From contig JAPNXP010000007.1 of assembly GCA_028753945.1 (NCBI GenBank), forward strand, positions 1,674,001 through 1,738,000: a stretch of 64,000 nt of DNA, in the 5' to 3' direction. The translations under genes and the position numbers were made by a program. Below are positions 1 to 9,846 of this stretch, piece by piece. The notes under the pieces are model-generated. The model was not told the origin of the DNA. It did not search any database and saw only the letters and a list, made by a program, of their open reading frames with translations. Each line of letters opens with the position of its first letter. Within the stretch, counting starts at the first letter, position 1. Source of the stretch: Hexactinellida sp. DTS-2022. Lineage: Eukaryota; Porifera; Hexactinellida.

Positions 1-37
1 TATCTCTCTCTCTCTCTCTGTCTCTCCCTCTCTCTCA
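1..37. repeat. (TC)n microsatellite at the window edge
   Basis: A run of ct dinucleotides with a few interruptions. It lies downstream of the P-like transposase remnant. A comparable purine-rich (GA)n tract at 60275-60305 lies downstream of the second P-like copy on the other strand, so the tract may be an ancestral part of the P-like element's 3' region. Confidence 0.85.
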
Positions 38-252
38 AACTTGACAATTGTGTATACTTGATAGCGCGAAATCTAAGATACAAATATAAAGAAATTAAGT
101 GCTAACAACAATAAATATTCTGTAATGGTAAATAATAATTCATGAGAATTTTTTCAATTTACGTTTATCGATACCTATTTGAAGCACAGAGGAGTTGTAG
201 TTTTTAATTTTATTGGCAAGAAAACAATTAGCAGCAGTAAAGATTAACTTGC

Positions 253-1672
253 TCAAAATACTCCAACTGTACACATCGCATTTAAAACAATTTGATTTCC
301 AGATAGCAATATCATCATCATTTCCATGTATATCAAGGTGAGTTCTACTAATAACCTTCTAGAGGGACCGTCTACAAGCAAAGTCAACAGCTGATTATTA
401 TTTTCTATTGCAATCATTATCTTCCATAAAGTTATAACTGAAGTAAGAACAGGCTCGGACGGATACTTAAGTCCGCCACGATTTGTTAATTGTAAGAGCT
501 TAAACTCAGTATGTGATTCAACATCAAAAACAAATTCTTTATCATAAGTTAAAGTATCAGTGCACACATGGCATTCCGGAGATCTTTTTAAGAACTTATG
601 GACCGTATAGCCTGCGATAAAAGCTAACGACTGAAGGATTTGTTGAGAGCATTCAATGGATGATAGATCGCCAATTTCATCAAGAAAAGGCATTACAGCT
701 ATTCCATCATCACGTGATGTATCAGAGGGGTAGAAAAAGACTTTACAAATGTCTGAATCGTTTGGAAAGCGTCTTGTTGGTCTGCAAACATGTTTAATAT
801 ACTAGAAAGTTTAAGACGACGCTCGGTTTCAAGAATCTGAAGGTAAGAAATATGGTAATTCGAACCCGACATCATACGGTAGAGTCCAAAATGGTGTTCC
901 AACGGGTCAGTTTGTAAAAGGATGATAATACATAAGAAAAGCCACAATTTTCAGTTAGATGGTTAGTTATAAGTGGTAAGGCAGTACAGGCGTGTCTAAA
1001 ACTAGTATACGTTTGCTTACTCAATTTACCCGTTTTGTCAGGTAAATCCTGCCAAGCATCTAGCCAAAATACTATACGTGTCAAAAATAAAAATCGTTCA
1101 TCGTTTAAGATCAACGGTCTTGAGAGGCTATCATTTAAACGGGTCCCTTTGAACGGCGTATTGATATTGAATATTTTCCAAAGTGTAAGAAGGATACTTA
1201 CGAAACTAGATGTATTATTACGATACTCCGGACAACGACTTTCATTTTGGATTTCAAGAGCAGATAGTGTAAGTTCGCTAACAAACTTCAAAACCAATTT
1301 GACATTTTGCCTTTCTAAACTAGATGGAAAACAAGCTTTTACAGTCAAGTGAAGGGCTAGTTTTGCTAAACTGTATCGTTCAGAATTGCAGAGAAGGCGT
1401 ACATCTTGAAAGGAAGCAGAATGGACACTGAGGGGGTAGCTGCATTTATCAATGTCAATATATTCAAAATTTGGAAAACCAAAAGTTTTATCTAAATTTT
1501 TCTGATTTAACCAATTATTGCGTATAGTTTTCAATATATGGACAAAATCTAATGTAAGGAAGAGAGGTCTATTTTCATCAAAAGGGTGGGGTACTCTAGT
1601 TTCCAGCTTTCCATTAAGAGAAAACAATTTATACAAGTTTACATTCAATGGGTAGTTATCGGTAGAAATCAT
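253..1672 (-). pseudogene. P-element/THAP9-like transposase, C-terminal half, frameshifted
   Basis: This minus-strand remnant encodes the catalytic and C-terminal part of a P-element-type (THAP9-related) DNA transposase, the family whose transposases use GTP and cut DNA in the nucleus. The first open segment (1672-872, 266 residues) contains LTLDFVHILKTIRNNW and FPSSLERQNVKLVLKF. A one-base loss near 925 breaks the frame just before the diagnostic block LQTDPLEHHFGLYR-MSG-NYHIS (947-699). A third segment (693-253) carries the C-terminal AFIAGYTVHKFLK and a Cys-containing stretch. The copy at 58378-60043 shows the same order and restores the reading at the frameshift by comparison, so the one-base deletion is real. 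No THAP domain is present here; homology stops near 1675, where another sequence begins. The 3' end of the element lies beyond the window. Family assignment is by motif; inactivity is inferred from the frame breaks. Confidence 0.8.
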
Positions 1673-1694
1673 TTGGACCTTTAAACCACAATGC

Positions 1695-2500
1695 TCAATA
1701 TCGATTATACAAGATTTGATAGTGGGAAAGATTTTTTAGCTGAGATAGTTGCACATGGTAACAAACGGGTAATACAAGACCATTTCCTATGCAAACTAGA
1801 CACCATAATCGCGATACAGTTTTCGTCGGATCCTCAGGGTTCAAATTTGGTGCAAATATTTTCCCGCCTTTATAATCTTTGAATATTTCAATCTGCTTTT
1901 TTGTATATAAATGGGTTATAAATGGATCTTGTGCGATATATTGGACATAACCAGGTATCAGATTATCTGGTAATACCGAACGGAAATACTGTTGAGTTTC
2001 CCAAATATCCACAGAATCATTATTGGAAAATCTCTCTCTAGATTTAACGTCTGACTTATTTCTTCATAAAGTTTGCTGTGATATTAAATTAGTGAAATTC
2101 CCTCTATTGAATGCCTCTACATTGTTCTCATTTCTAAACTGCTGATGAAATAAGTTACTTGCTGCATTTTGAATCAATTTTGCACCCATGTTTTCCCTTT
2201 TTTTCGAAGTAATGTGACTTGCATGGATGGTTTTATCATCTTTGTGTTCAGATAAAAGTTCACCGTTACATTTATAGTGCACAGCTATTAGATCATCAGC
2301 AATGAGGCAATATCAATAGTAATTGAAAAGGTAACTGAGCAGCAGTTTGAAAACTGACACACAGCCCAAGCTTGAAAAAAAGGATAGTTCAATTTCCTAC
2401 TATCCCTTTTCTTAAACAAATAATGTTTAAACTTCAGTACGCAAATCGAATTTATTTTAGAGAACTTATCAGCTATTACATTAGTCCAACCTGTTTTCAT
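1695..2500 (-). pseudogene. Broken transposase-like gene of unrecognised family
   Basis: Three short minus-strand open segments follow one another: 2500-2288 (contains FFQAWAVCQFSNCCSVTFSI), 2282-2064 (GAKLIQNAASNLFH, EAFNRGNFTN) and 2012-1695 (LPGYVQYIAQDPFITHLYT-like text and FKDYKGGKIFAPN). They read like consecutive pieces of one protein with frame breaks between them. The style resembles uncharacterised transposase-like proteins that are multicopy in invertebrate genomes, but I do not recognise a named superfamily and see no certain catalytic triad. The 3' end abuts the P-like remnant at about 1680-1695, so two different elements appear joined there. It could also be a captured host gene fragment. 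Confidence 0.45.
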
Positions 2501-3187
2501 ATGATCTATATCATCCTTATCTAAATAACTTATAGCTTTCCATTCAGCCTTATCTAGATAAAACTCGCCAAATGTTTGAAAATAAATTGCATCATAAGTG
2601 CTGTTTTCGTTTGCTCTAGAAATTGGACATTCTGTATGACCACTATCACTATTTTCAATTTCACCGACTTCATCTACTTCCTCTAAAGCTAATTTTGTGC
2701 ATTATTTTCTTGTGTACTAATATAAACTGTGTAAATTGATTCCAAAACCTCTATACCATTTTCTTCAAAATCAATGTTTAACTTCTCTACCCAAACAACA
2801 AAATCTGTAGCATTTACTAGTTAATAGTACATAATTTTTGTTGAATAAGTTATTTACTGATATAATATTTAAGTCACTAAATAGCTCTGGTGGGGATGCT
2901 AAACATACGAGTATTAAGTTACTATTAACGTACATTGTTCAATGGGATTATCATTAAACTTGAACGAATCTTCAAATCCTTTACATGCTTCAAATTGACT
3001 AAGTTAAAAAAACTGTAAGAACCCAGGAATAACTTTCGGCCCTTTAAACCCATAAAAATTATAGCCCTCGAGCCATAATATTGATTCATAGTTAATAAAT
3101 GAGTGAAATAATGGCTGTCCTAGGTTATTGTAACAATCTAGGGGAATCTTTGAGTATTTATTTTTGAATTTATCATATAATTCTTAT
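2501..3187. other. No gene recognised; AT-rich, possible upstream remnant
   Basis: No open frame of note. The minus strand keeps short acidic open stretches that may be upstream parts of the broken gene at 1695-2500. No terminal repeats or target duplication were found. Confidence 0.4.
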
Positions 3188-3541
3188 TCAGTGGACAGAA
3201 GACCAGATAATTAGAATATTATCACAATGTAATAAATCTGACTCAAATTGCATGGTTGGTATATTGTTATTTAAGTTATCTCTTAGTAATCTAGCACTAA
3301 TATCTCTCAGTATAGATTCCTTTATTAAGGAAGTTCTACATTCAATGGAAAGTAAATCTAAGCCAATACGTACCTGGAAATTGTTGGAAACAGTTGAGTT
3401 GAGATCATACTCTTTGACCTTATTGTAAATGTAATGGGAATTATTCTTCCATTTGAGGTATAAGATTTTCCTTAAATTGGCCACATTATTCCGAAAATGT
3501 GTATTGATAAATTTCCACAAACCGAATTTGAGACGGAACAC
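3188..3541 (-). CDS. Hypothetical open frame, possible upstream exon or fragment
   Basis: A 117-codon minus-strand frame upstream of the broken gene at 1695-2500 and in the same orientation. It contains basic and hydrophobic segments (LYLKWKNNSHYIYNKVKEYD, LLSIECRTSLIKESILRDIS) and no motif I recognise. Orientation and position suggest it could be an N-terminal part of the same decayed transposable element. It may equally be a chance frame in AT-rich DNA. Confidence 0.25.
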   Translation of the reverse strand: MFRLKFGLWKFINTHFRNNVANLRKILYLKWKNNSHYIYNKVKEYDLNSTVSNNFQVRIGLDLLSIECRTSLIKESILRDISARLLRDNLNNNIPTMQFESDLLHCDNILIIWSSVH

Positions 3542-4349
3542 CTGGCTGTTAAAGCTTCAGGGCTTAAGTTTCTGGCTTTACAAAAATCGAGAAACATCGC
3601 TAAATCGATGGGTAAAGCTATTGAATACATATAATTGATTAAAGATAGAATTCTCCATATTAAAATAGATATTAGAGTTGAAAATCGAATTTACCTTGAT
3701 CATCTTTATCCATTGGATCTCTGAATCGTTTCAATAGGGAATGAATATAATATTCGTTGGTTAGTGGAGCAGAATAAATTTATAATAATATTAGTAATCT
3801 TCGCAAGGTTTTATCGAAGGAATTTCAACAAGAATAGTGTGTGATATTTATTTAGTATACGTTTCAGGTTTCATCCAATTGTAGTTGGTTGCGGCTGTTA
3901 TATATAAGCTGTGACATAAACACACAATCTGGTTGTTGTAATCTAGCAATTGTATTGTGTTAAACTCTTGTGCTGTTCACTCGATAATAAAAGAAATAGT
4001 ATATAATCTGAAGTAAACACATGTTCAAATTTGCCAAGCTATATCTCATAGGAATGTTGATATTTTTTTGAAATATTTTGGCATAAGTAACGTCCCATAG
4101 TCACAAAGATGTTTGCAAAGTTTTAAACGCAATTTCCAAAAAATGTTGTCAAAAGTAATTCTTTTTTAATGCTCACTCATAATGTAAAAATAAAAATATA
4201 GAAAAATGAAAAATATACTTTGTAAATCCAAAATCAAAAACGTCCGTTTCTCCTCTTTAATATGTGTTATTTTTATCCAAATCCAATAATGGGAAGGGCT
4301 TCAACTTTCATTTTGATCTGTGCTGAGTTGAATACTCGCAAACTTCACA
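3542..4349. other. No gene recognised; AT-rich flank of the first satellite block
   Basis: No supported coding region. Around 3899-3990 there is tatataa-like sequence followed 70-90 bases later by aataaaag, an arrangement that can occur in solo LTRs, but I found no paired LTR, no clear TG...CA borders and no target duplication. Confidence 0.4.
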
Positions 4350-6906
4350 CTCGTTTTTGCGCACCATTTATGACTAATGTATATTTCGTAGTCGGGGAGC
4401 TTAATAAGCACAGTTGTTATTTTGGAGAGGTACTTTGCTCACCGTTAATGACTAAGGTATATTGGTTAGTCGGCGAGTATATTAAGTACGGTTCATTCTA
4501 TAGAGAGTTTAGTTTGCTTACAGTTTATGACCAATGTATATTTCTTACCCGGTGAGCTTAATAAGCACTGTTGTTACAGTGCCGTAGCCACCAATTAAAA
4601 GTGGTCAGGTTAGACCGGGCTGGATACAGTACCAACAGGGCCAAGGGTTCAGGTTAACCTGTCCAACCAACTAAAAGTGGTCAGGTTGAAACCTGACCAA
4701 CCTGACCAGTGGCTACGGCCCTGTGTTATATTAGAGATTTGCTTTTGCGCTCATTTTTTACTAAATTATATTTCTTTCTCGGGGAGCATTATAAGCACCG
4801 TTGTTATTCTAGAGAGGTGCTTTTGCGCCCCGTTGATGACTAATGTATATTTCCTAGTCGGGAAGCATAATTAGCACAGTTGTAATTATAGACCGGTACT
4901 TTTGCGCACTGTTTATGATAATTGTATATTTCCTAGTTGATGAGCATAATAAGCACAGTTCTTATTATAGAGAGTTTCGTTTGCTTACAGAATATGACTA
5001 ATGTATATTTCTTAGTAGGGAGCTTAAAAAGCAGAGTTGTTATTCTAGAGAGATGATATTGCGCACCGTTAATGACTAATATATTTTTCTTTGTCGGGAT
5101 GCATAATAAGCACAGTTGTAATTTTAGAGAGTTTTCTTTGCCCCCAGTTTATGACTAATGGATATTTCTTTGTCGTGGTGCATAATAAGCACAGTTGTAA
5201 TTATAGAGAGTTTCTTTTCTCAACCTTTATGACAAATGTATATTTCTCAATCGGGGGAGCATTATAAGCACCGTTGATGTAATAGATAGTTTCTATTGCG
5301 TAGCGATTATGAGTAAATATATTACTCATTTGGTCACATAATCTGGACGATTATTATTATAGACAGGTACTTTTGCGCACCGTTTATGATAATTGTATAT
5401 TTCCTGTCGATGAGCATAGTAAGCACAGTTCTAATTATAGAGAGTTTCGTTTGCTTATAGAATATGACTAAGGTATATTTCTTAGTCGGGGAGCATAATA
5501 AGTACAGTTCATAATTATATTTATAGAGTGTTTCGTTTGCTCACAGTTTATGACAAATCCATATTTCTTAGTCGGGGAGCATAATAAGCACCGTTGTTAT
5601 CGTTGAGAGGTCCTGTTGGGCACCGTTTAAGCCTAATGTTTATTTCTTAGTCAGAAAGCATAATATTCACAGTTCTTAAATATAGAGAGTTTCTTTTGCT
5701 CTACGTTTATGTTTTATGTATATTTCTTAGTCGGGGAGCATTATAAGTACAGTTCATATTATAGAGAGTTTCATTTGCTCAACGTTTATGACTTAAGTAT
5801 ATTTCTTAGTCGGGAAGCATAATAAGCACAGTTCTAATTATAGAGAGTTTCGTTTGCTTACCGTTTATGACTAATGTATATTTCTTTGTCGTTGGGCATA
5901 ATATGCACAGTTGCAATTATAGAGAGTTTCTTTTGCTCACCGTTTATGACAATTGTATATTTCTTAGTCGGGGAGCATAATTAGCACAGTTCTTATTATA
6001 GAGAGTTTCGTTTGCTTACAGTTTATGACTAATGTGTATTTCTTACCCGGTGAGCTTAATAAGCACATTTGTTATATTAGAGATTTGCTTTTGCGCTCAT
6101 TTTTTGACTAAATTATATTTCTTTCTCGGAAGCATTATACACACCGTTGTTATTCTAGAGAGGTCCTTTTGGGCCACGTTGTTGACTAATGTATATTTCC
6201 GAGTCGGGAAGCATAATTAGTCCAGTTCATATTATAGAGAATTTAGTTTGCTTACAGTTTTTGACTAATGTGGTTTTCTTAGTCGGGGGAGCATAATAAG
6301 TACAGTTCATAATATAGAGTGTTTCGTTTGCTCACAGTTTATGACTAATATATTTTTGTTTTTCGGGAAGCTTAATATGCACAGTTGTCATTATAGGGAG
6401 TTTCTTTTGCGCACCGTGTATGACAAATCCATATTTCTTAGTCGGGGAGCATAATAAGCACAGTTGTTATCCTTGAGAGGTGCTGTTGCGCACCGTTTAT
6501 GACTAATGTTTATTTCTTAGTCGGGAAGCATAATAATCACAGTTCTTAAATATAGAGAGTTTATTTTGCTCTACGTTTATGTTTTATGTATATTTCTTAG
6601 TCGGGGAGCAATATAAGTACAGTTCATTTTATAGAGAGTTTCGTTTGCTCAACGTTTAAGTTTTATGTATATTTCTTGGTCAGGAAGCATAATAAGTACA
6701 GTTGTTTTCAGGGAGGTGCTATTGCGCACCGTTTATGACTAATGTATATTCCTTAGTCGGGAAACATTATAAGCACAGTTGTTATCCTTGAGGGATGTTG
6801 TTGTGCACCGTTTATGACTAATGTTTATTTCTTAGTCGGTAAGCATAATAATCACAGTTCTTAATTATAGAGAGTTTCTTTTGCTCTACATTTATGTTTT
6901 ATGTAT
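4350..6906 (+). repeat. ~79-bp satellite array, block 1
   Basis: About 30 degenerate head-to-tail monomers. Landmarks in order: gcataataagcacagttgtt, then tctagagaggtgctattg or the variant atagagagtttcttttg, then cgcaccgtttatgactaatg, then tatatttcttagtcgggga. The unit is about 79 bases. Two monomer flavours (gaggtgctattg and gagtttcttttg) are interspersed. Blocks of several monomers are themselves duplicated: the stretch at 4731-4800 reappears at 6077-6140, offset ~1,346. No protein-coding role: the unit length is not a multiple of three. The array ends abruptly at the Helitron 3' terminus at 6907. Confidence 0.95.
4577..4723. mobile_element. 147-bp MITE inserted in the satellite
   Basis: Ends are cagtgccgtagccac and, inverted, cagggccgtagccac. 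Internal direct and inverted copies of agtggtcaggtt are present. The flanks carry tgtta on both sides. The related satellite monomer at 6050-6090 reads straight through (cacatttgttatattagag) and so shows the empty site. A 5-bp target duplication fits, although the TIR style also resembles hAT MITEs with a decayed 8-bp duplication. Confidence 0.75.
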
Positions 6907-6980
6907 ACGAGCCCTTCGGTCTGTCGCGTTGCAACAGATCGGTGCTACGCACCTTAAGTTAACGGCCTTACTCCTCACTA
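6907..6980 (-). other. Helitron 3' terminal hairpin module (copy H)
   Basis: Read on the minus strand it contains ggtgcgtagcacc (5-bp stem, gta loop), a ctgttgcaacgcgacag imperfect hairpin and gaccgaagggctc, then gt at the junction with satellite. It matches the modules at 15742-15840 and 20728-20849 and marks the 3' end of the minus-strand element. Confidence 0.7.
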
Positions 6981-7584
6981 AACTTTTAAGTAATAATTAT
7001 ATTACAATATTTTTATGATTAAATTTCGGGTAACTTTGTATGTAACGATTTTAGATTAGATAAATCTGGTACTAATTATCAGTTAATTAATAAAAAATTT
7101 CTAAAGATAGTTTTGATCTGTTAGCTTTGGAATTTAGAATCGAGATAGTCATGGTAGCTCTTTTTCTCAAATAGCAACTATAGTATACATTAACTCAACG
7201 ATCTATGATAATTAGTTACTAAATATATCGGTTTAATTCTACCTGTATGACCTTCGTGATTTATTTAGTTTGCTCAACCAAAATGTTGCTTAGCTTACAA
7301 CGATATTTATCCCGAGATTTATAGTTTGTAAGGCACTGGAGATTCAATTGCTATTAATGGTATATGATATAATTTGAAACATTATATAATAGAACATGCA
7401 TACCACTTGAATCAAAACTATAATTATTTACACAATTGTACTTCCAATCCCCTAGAGGGTTTACACAGCAAAATTACTAAGAGTCTACTGCGAGCCACTC
7501 GTGTTACCAGGCACCTTCTCCCTTCGAGTGGCACCTATGGATATGGAAGTTGTTGCTCATTGAGCTTTTGTTAGTAGATATGAA
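6981..7584. other. Non-coding interior of the minus-strand Helitron
   Basis: AT-rich sequence without recognisable domains. One short plus-strand frame at 7374-7574 lacks motifs and runs against the element's coding strand, so I treat it as chance. Confidence 0.45.
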
Positions 7585-7850
7585 CTCCTTAGAGAGTGCT
7601 GCTGATTGTGTATTCGTTGACTCGATACCCTGTAGTATTCGTTGATTTGATACCCCGTAGATTGGAACTCCTTAGAGTGTGCTGTTGATTGTGTATTCGT
7701 TGACTCGATACCCCAGATAAGAACTCCTTAGAGAGTGCTGTTGATTGTGTATTCGTTGATTTGATACCACGTAGATAGGAACTCCTTAGAGTGTGCTGTT
7801 GATTTGATACCCCGTAGATAGGAACTTAGTAGAGATTGCTGTTAATTGTG
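7585..7850. repeat. Minisatellite with actcgataccc core
   Basis: Four to five degenerate tandem units built from aactccttagagagtgctg, ttgattgtgtattcgttga and ctcgataccccgtagatagg, about 55-75 bases each with internal deletions. The actcgataccca-type core also recurs in the 235-bp repeats at 8791-9490, so both arrays probably share an origin inside the Helitron 3' region. Confidence 0.75.
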
Positions 7851-8162
7851 TTAGTTCTTTAGGAGATTTTGGCTGAATACAGATATAAAGTTGATTAGTA
7901 ATTTATGTAAACAAATTATGTACCTGTTGAAGCCTTATCATGCTCTATTAGTATTCCCTCTAATCTAAAACTTAAGATTATGCAAATTACACTATACTGA
8001 TTTCATTATTATTATTATTATGTTAATCTTATAATTATCTAAATGTTAATTATTACTATTTACACTAATCTCTTCTTCTTTTTCTTAAACTGCTGTTTTG
8101 GCTAAAAATAGGGAAAAATAAATATGAAGTACCATAAAAGTTACAATGACATAGTGTAAATT

Positions 8163-8452
8163 ACCTTGATCACCTTGTCCAAAACGTCCAGCATTCTAAA
8201 TGCCAACTGCTGGTTAACTGTGGCGCCTCCTCTCCTGCCTCTATTCGGGTTTTTTCTTTTTTTGTTTGGGTTGGTGTTGGTGGCAGGGGGGACAGTGTCG
8301 TTGGCAGGGGGGACAGTGTCGTTGGCAGGGGGGACAGTCTCGGTGGCAGGGGGTACAGTCTCGGTGGCAAGGGGGACAATCTCGGTGGCAAGGGGGACAA
8401 TCTCGGTGGCAAGGGGGGCAGTGTCGTTGGAATTTTCACTTTCCGTTTCCAT
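8163..8452 (-). CDS. Hypothetical low-complexity exon with 6-residue repeats
   Basis: A minus-strand frame starts at METESENSND (8452) and runs through about nine tandem six-residue repeats (LATEIVP, PATETVP, PANDTVP types, residues ~10-65; the DNA period is 18 bases at 8275-8430). A basic stretch (NPNKKRKNPNRGRRGG) and a short helical-looking tail (NQQLAFRMLDVLDKVIK) follow. A donor-like caag|gtaatt sits right after the tail, so this may be a first exon ending at 8163. All three frames of the repeat are open on both strands because of the 18-base period, so openness alone is weak evidence. It lies between the Helitron 3' end and the OTU gene on the same strand. I cannot assign a function. 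Confidence 0.35.
8275..8430. repeat. 18-bp minisatellite (gtggcagggggacagtctcg type)
   Basis: About nine head-to-tail 18-base units, GC-rich against an AT-rich background, encoding the six-residue repeats of the frame at 8163-8452. Confidence 0.9.
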
Positions 8453-8790
8453 ATTAAATAGTATTTTTCGAATTATATTACATTGTTTCAGATGAATATA
8501 TTTATATGTTTTAGGTCCTTACACATAGATTAGTTTGAATGAGAATTAGCGACTAAGTTAAATTTAATTGGCTATCTAGCTCCAGCAGTTGTAATTAAGT
8601 AGGAATACGTATATCTTATATCTAGGCATTACACAATTAATTTCAAGTAAATTACTCACCTTATTGTGAAATGGTCTTCAGATTGAAAAGATTGAAAAGT
8701 AGCTTGTTGATTTCAGTGTTCGGATTGAAAAGTTGTTGAATTATTGAAAGGATTGAAAAGTCGAATTGAAAAAATAGGAATTTTGCTGAT

Positions 8791-9490
8791 TGTCCTTTTT
8801 TTAACTCGATACCCAGTAGATTGTAGTAATTGTGACAGAGTGATTATTACTTAGTATTTACCTTTGTACAGATCATTCTATTTTGTAAAACTGGGTAACA
8901 AATGTATCAAATAATACACAATAATAATTACTAACCTTATTGTGAAATGTCCTGAATGTTGATAGACATGCTTATAGTTCTACTGGGTTACACTATTAGG
9001 ATTTATCTTTTGTTTCATGTTTCATTGTCCTTTTTTTAACTCGATACCCAGTAGATAGTAGTAATTGTGACAGAGTGATTATTGCTTAGTATTTACCATT
9101 GTACAGATCATTTTATTTTGTAAACTGGGTAACAAATGTAACAAATAATACACAATAATAATTACTAACCTTATTGTGAAATGTCCTGAATGTTGATAGA
9201 CATGCTTATAGTTCTACTGGGTTACACTATCAGGATTTATCTTTTGTTTAATGTTTCATTGTCCTTTTCTTAACTCGATACCCAGTGTATAGTAGTCATT
9301 GGGACAGAGTGATTATTGCTTAGTCTTTACCTTTGTACTGCTCATTCTATTTTGTAAAACTGGGTAACAAATGTATCAATGAATACAGAATAATAATTAC
9401 TAACCTTATTGTGAAATGTCCTGAATGTTGATAGACATGCTTATAGTTCTACTGAGTTACACTATTAGGATTTATCTTTTTGTTTCGTGA
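8791..9490. repeat. Three tandem ~235-bp repeats
   Basis: Near-identical units start at tgtcctttttttaactcgat at 8791, 9026 and 9260 and end near tgggttacactattaggatt. Spacing is 235 and 234 bases, with few substitutions between copies, so the amplification looks recent relative to the satellites. No open frame. They lie downstream of the helicase/OTU gene, toward the element's 3' end. Confidence 0.9.
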
Positions 9491-9846
9491 ATTTGATGAC
9501 TGGAAGGTATCGAGTGTAGGTATCGAGTGTTATGAAATTATATGTGAATTGTGATAATACAAAAATTGCACAGATTTAATGGCGCTAAGTGGGTTTCGTG
9601 TAGATACCAAATATAATCTAGTATAACAGAGCCCACAGCGCCGGAGCCATAAAATAATCAGATAAGTGATCATAAAGAGTAAGTAAACTCCTGGCCAATA
9701 AAAAATGATGAGTATCAAAAACTTTGATTGAAATAATTTTCTAAGTTATGAACTTATGAACTCATCAAGAAGGGCGCTAGTTCTGACCTTAGAGAGCCTG
9801 AACTGTAAGCATCCGACGTAATATTCATCAATGCGATGAAACATTA
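9491..9846. other. Non-coding gap before the OTU stop codon
   Basis: No supported feature beyond a short minus-strand frame (9718-9530) with hydrophobic residues and no recognisable domain. Confidence 0.4.

Noticed and set aside
3838..4020. Possible solo LTR (TATA-like sequence followed by an aataaaag signal)
   Set aside because: No partner LTR, no clear TG...CA borders, no target duplication, no adjacent retroelement genes.
7374..7574. 66-codon plus-strand frame
   Set aside because: No motif, against the coding strand of the surrounding element.
8170..8495. Plus-strand and second minus-strand frames over the 18-bp minisatellite
   Set aside because: All frames are open because the period is a multiple of three; only the frame with a basic, non-repeated tail and donor site was kept, at low confidence.
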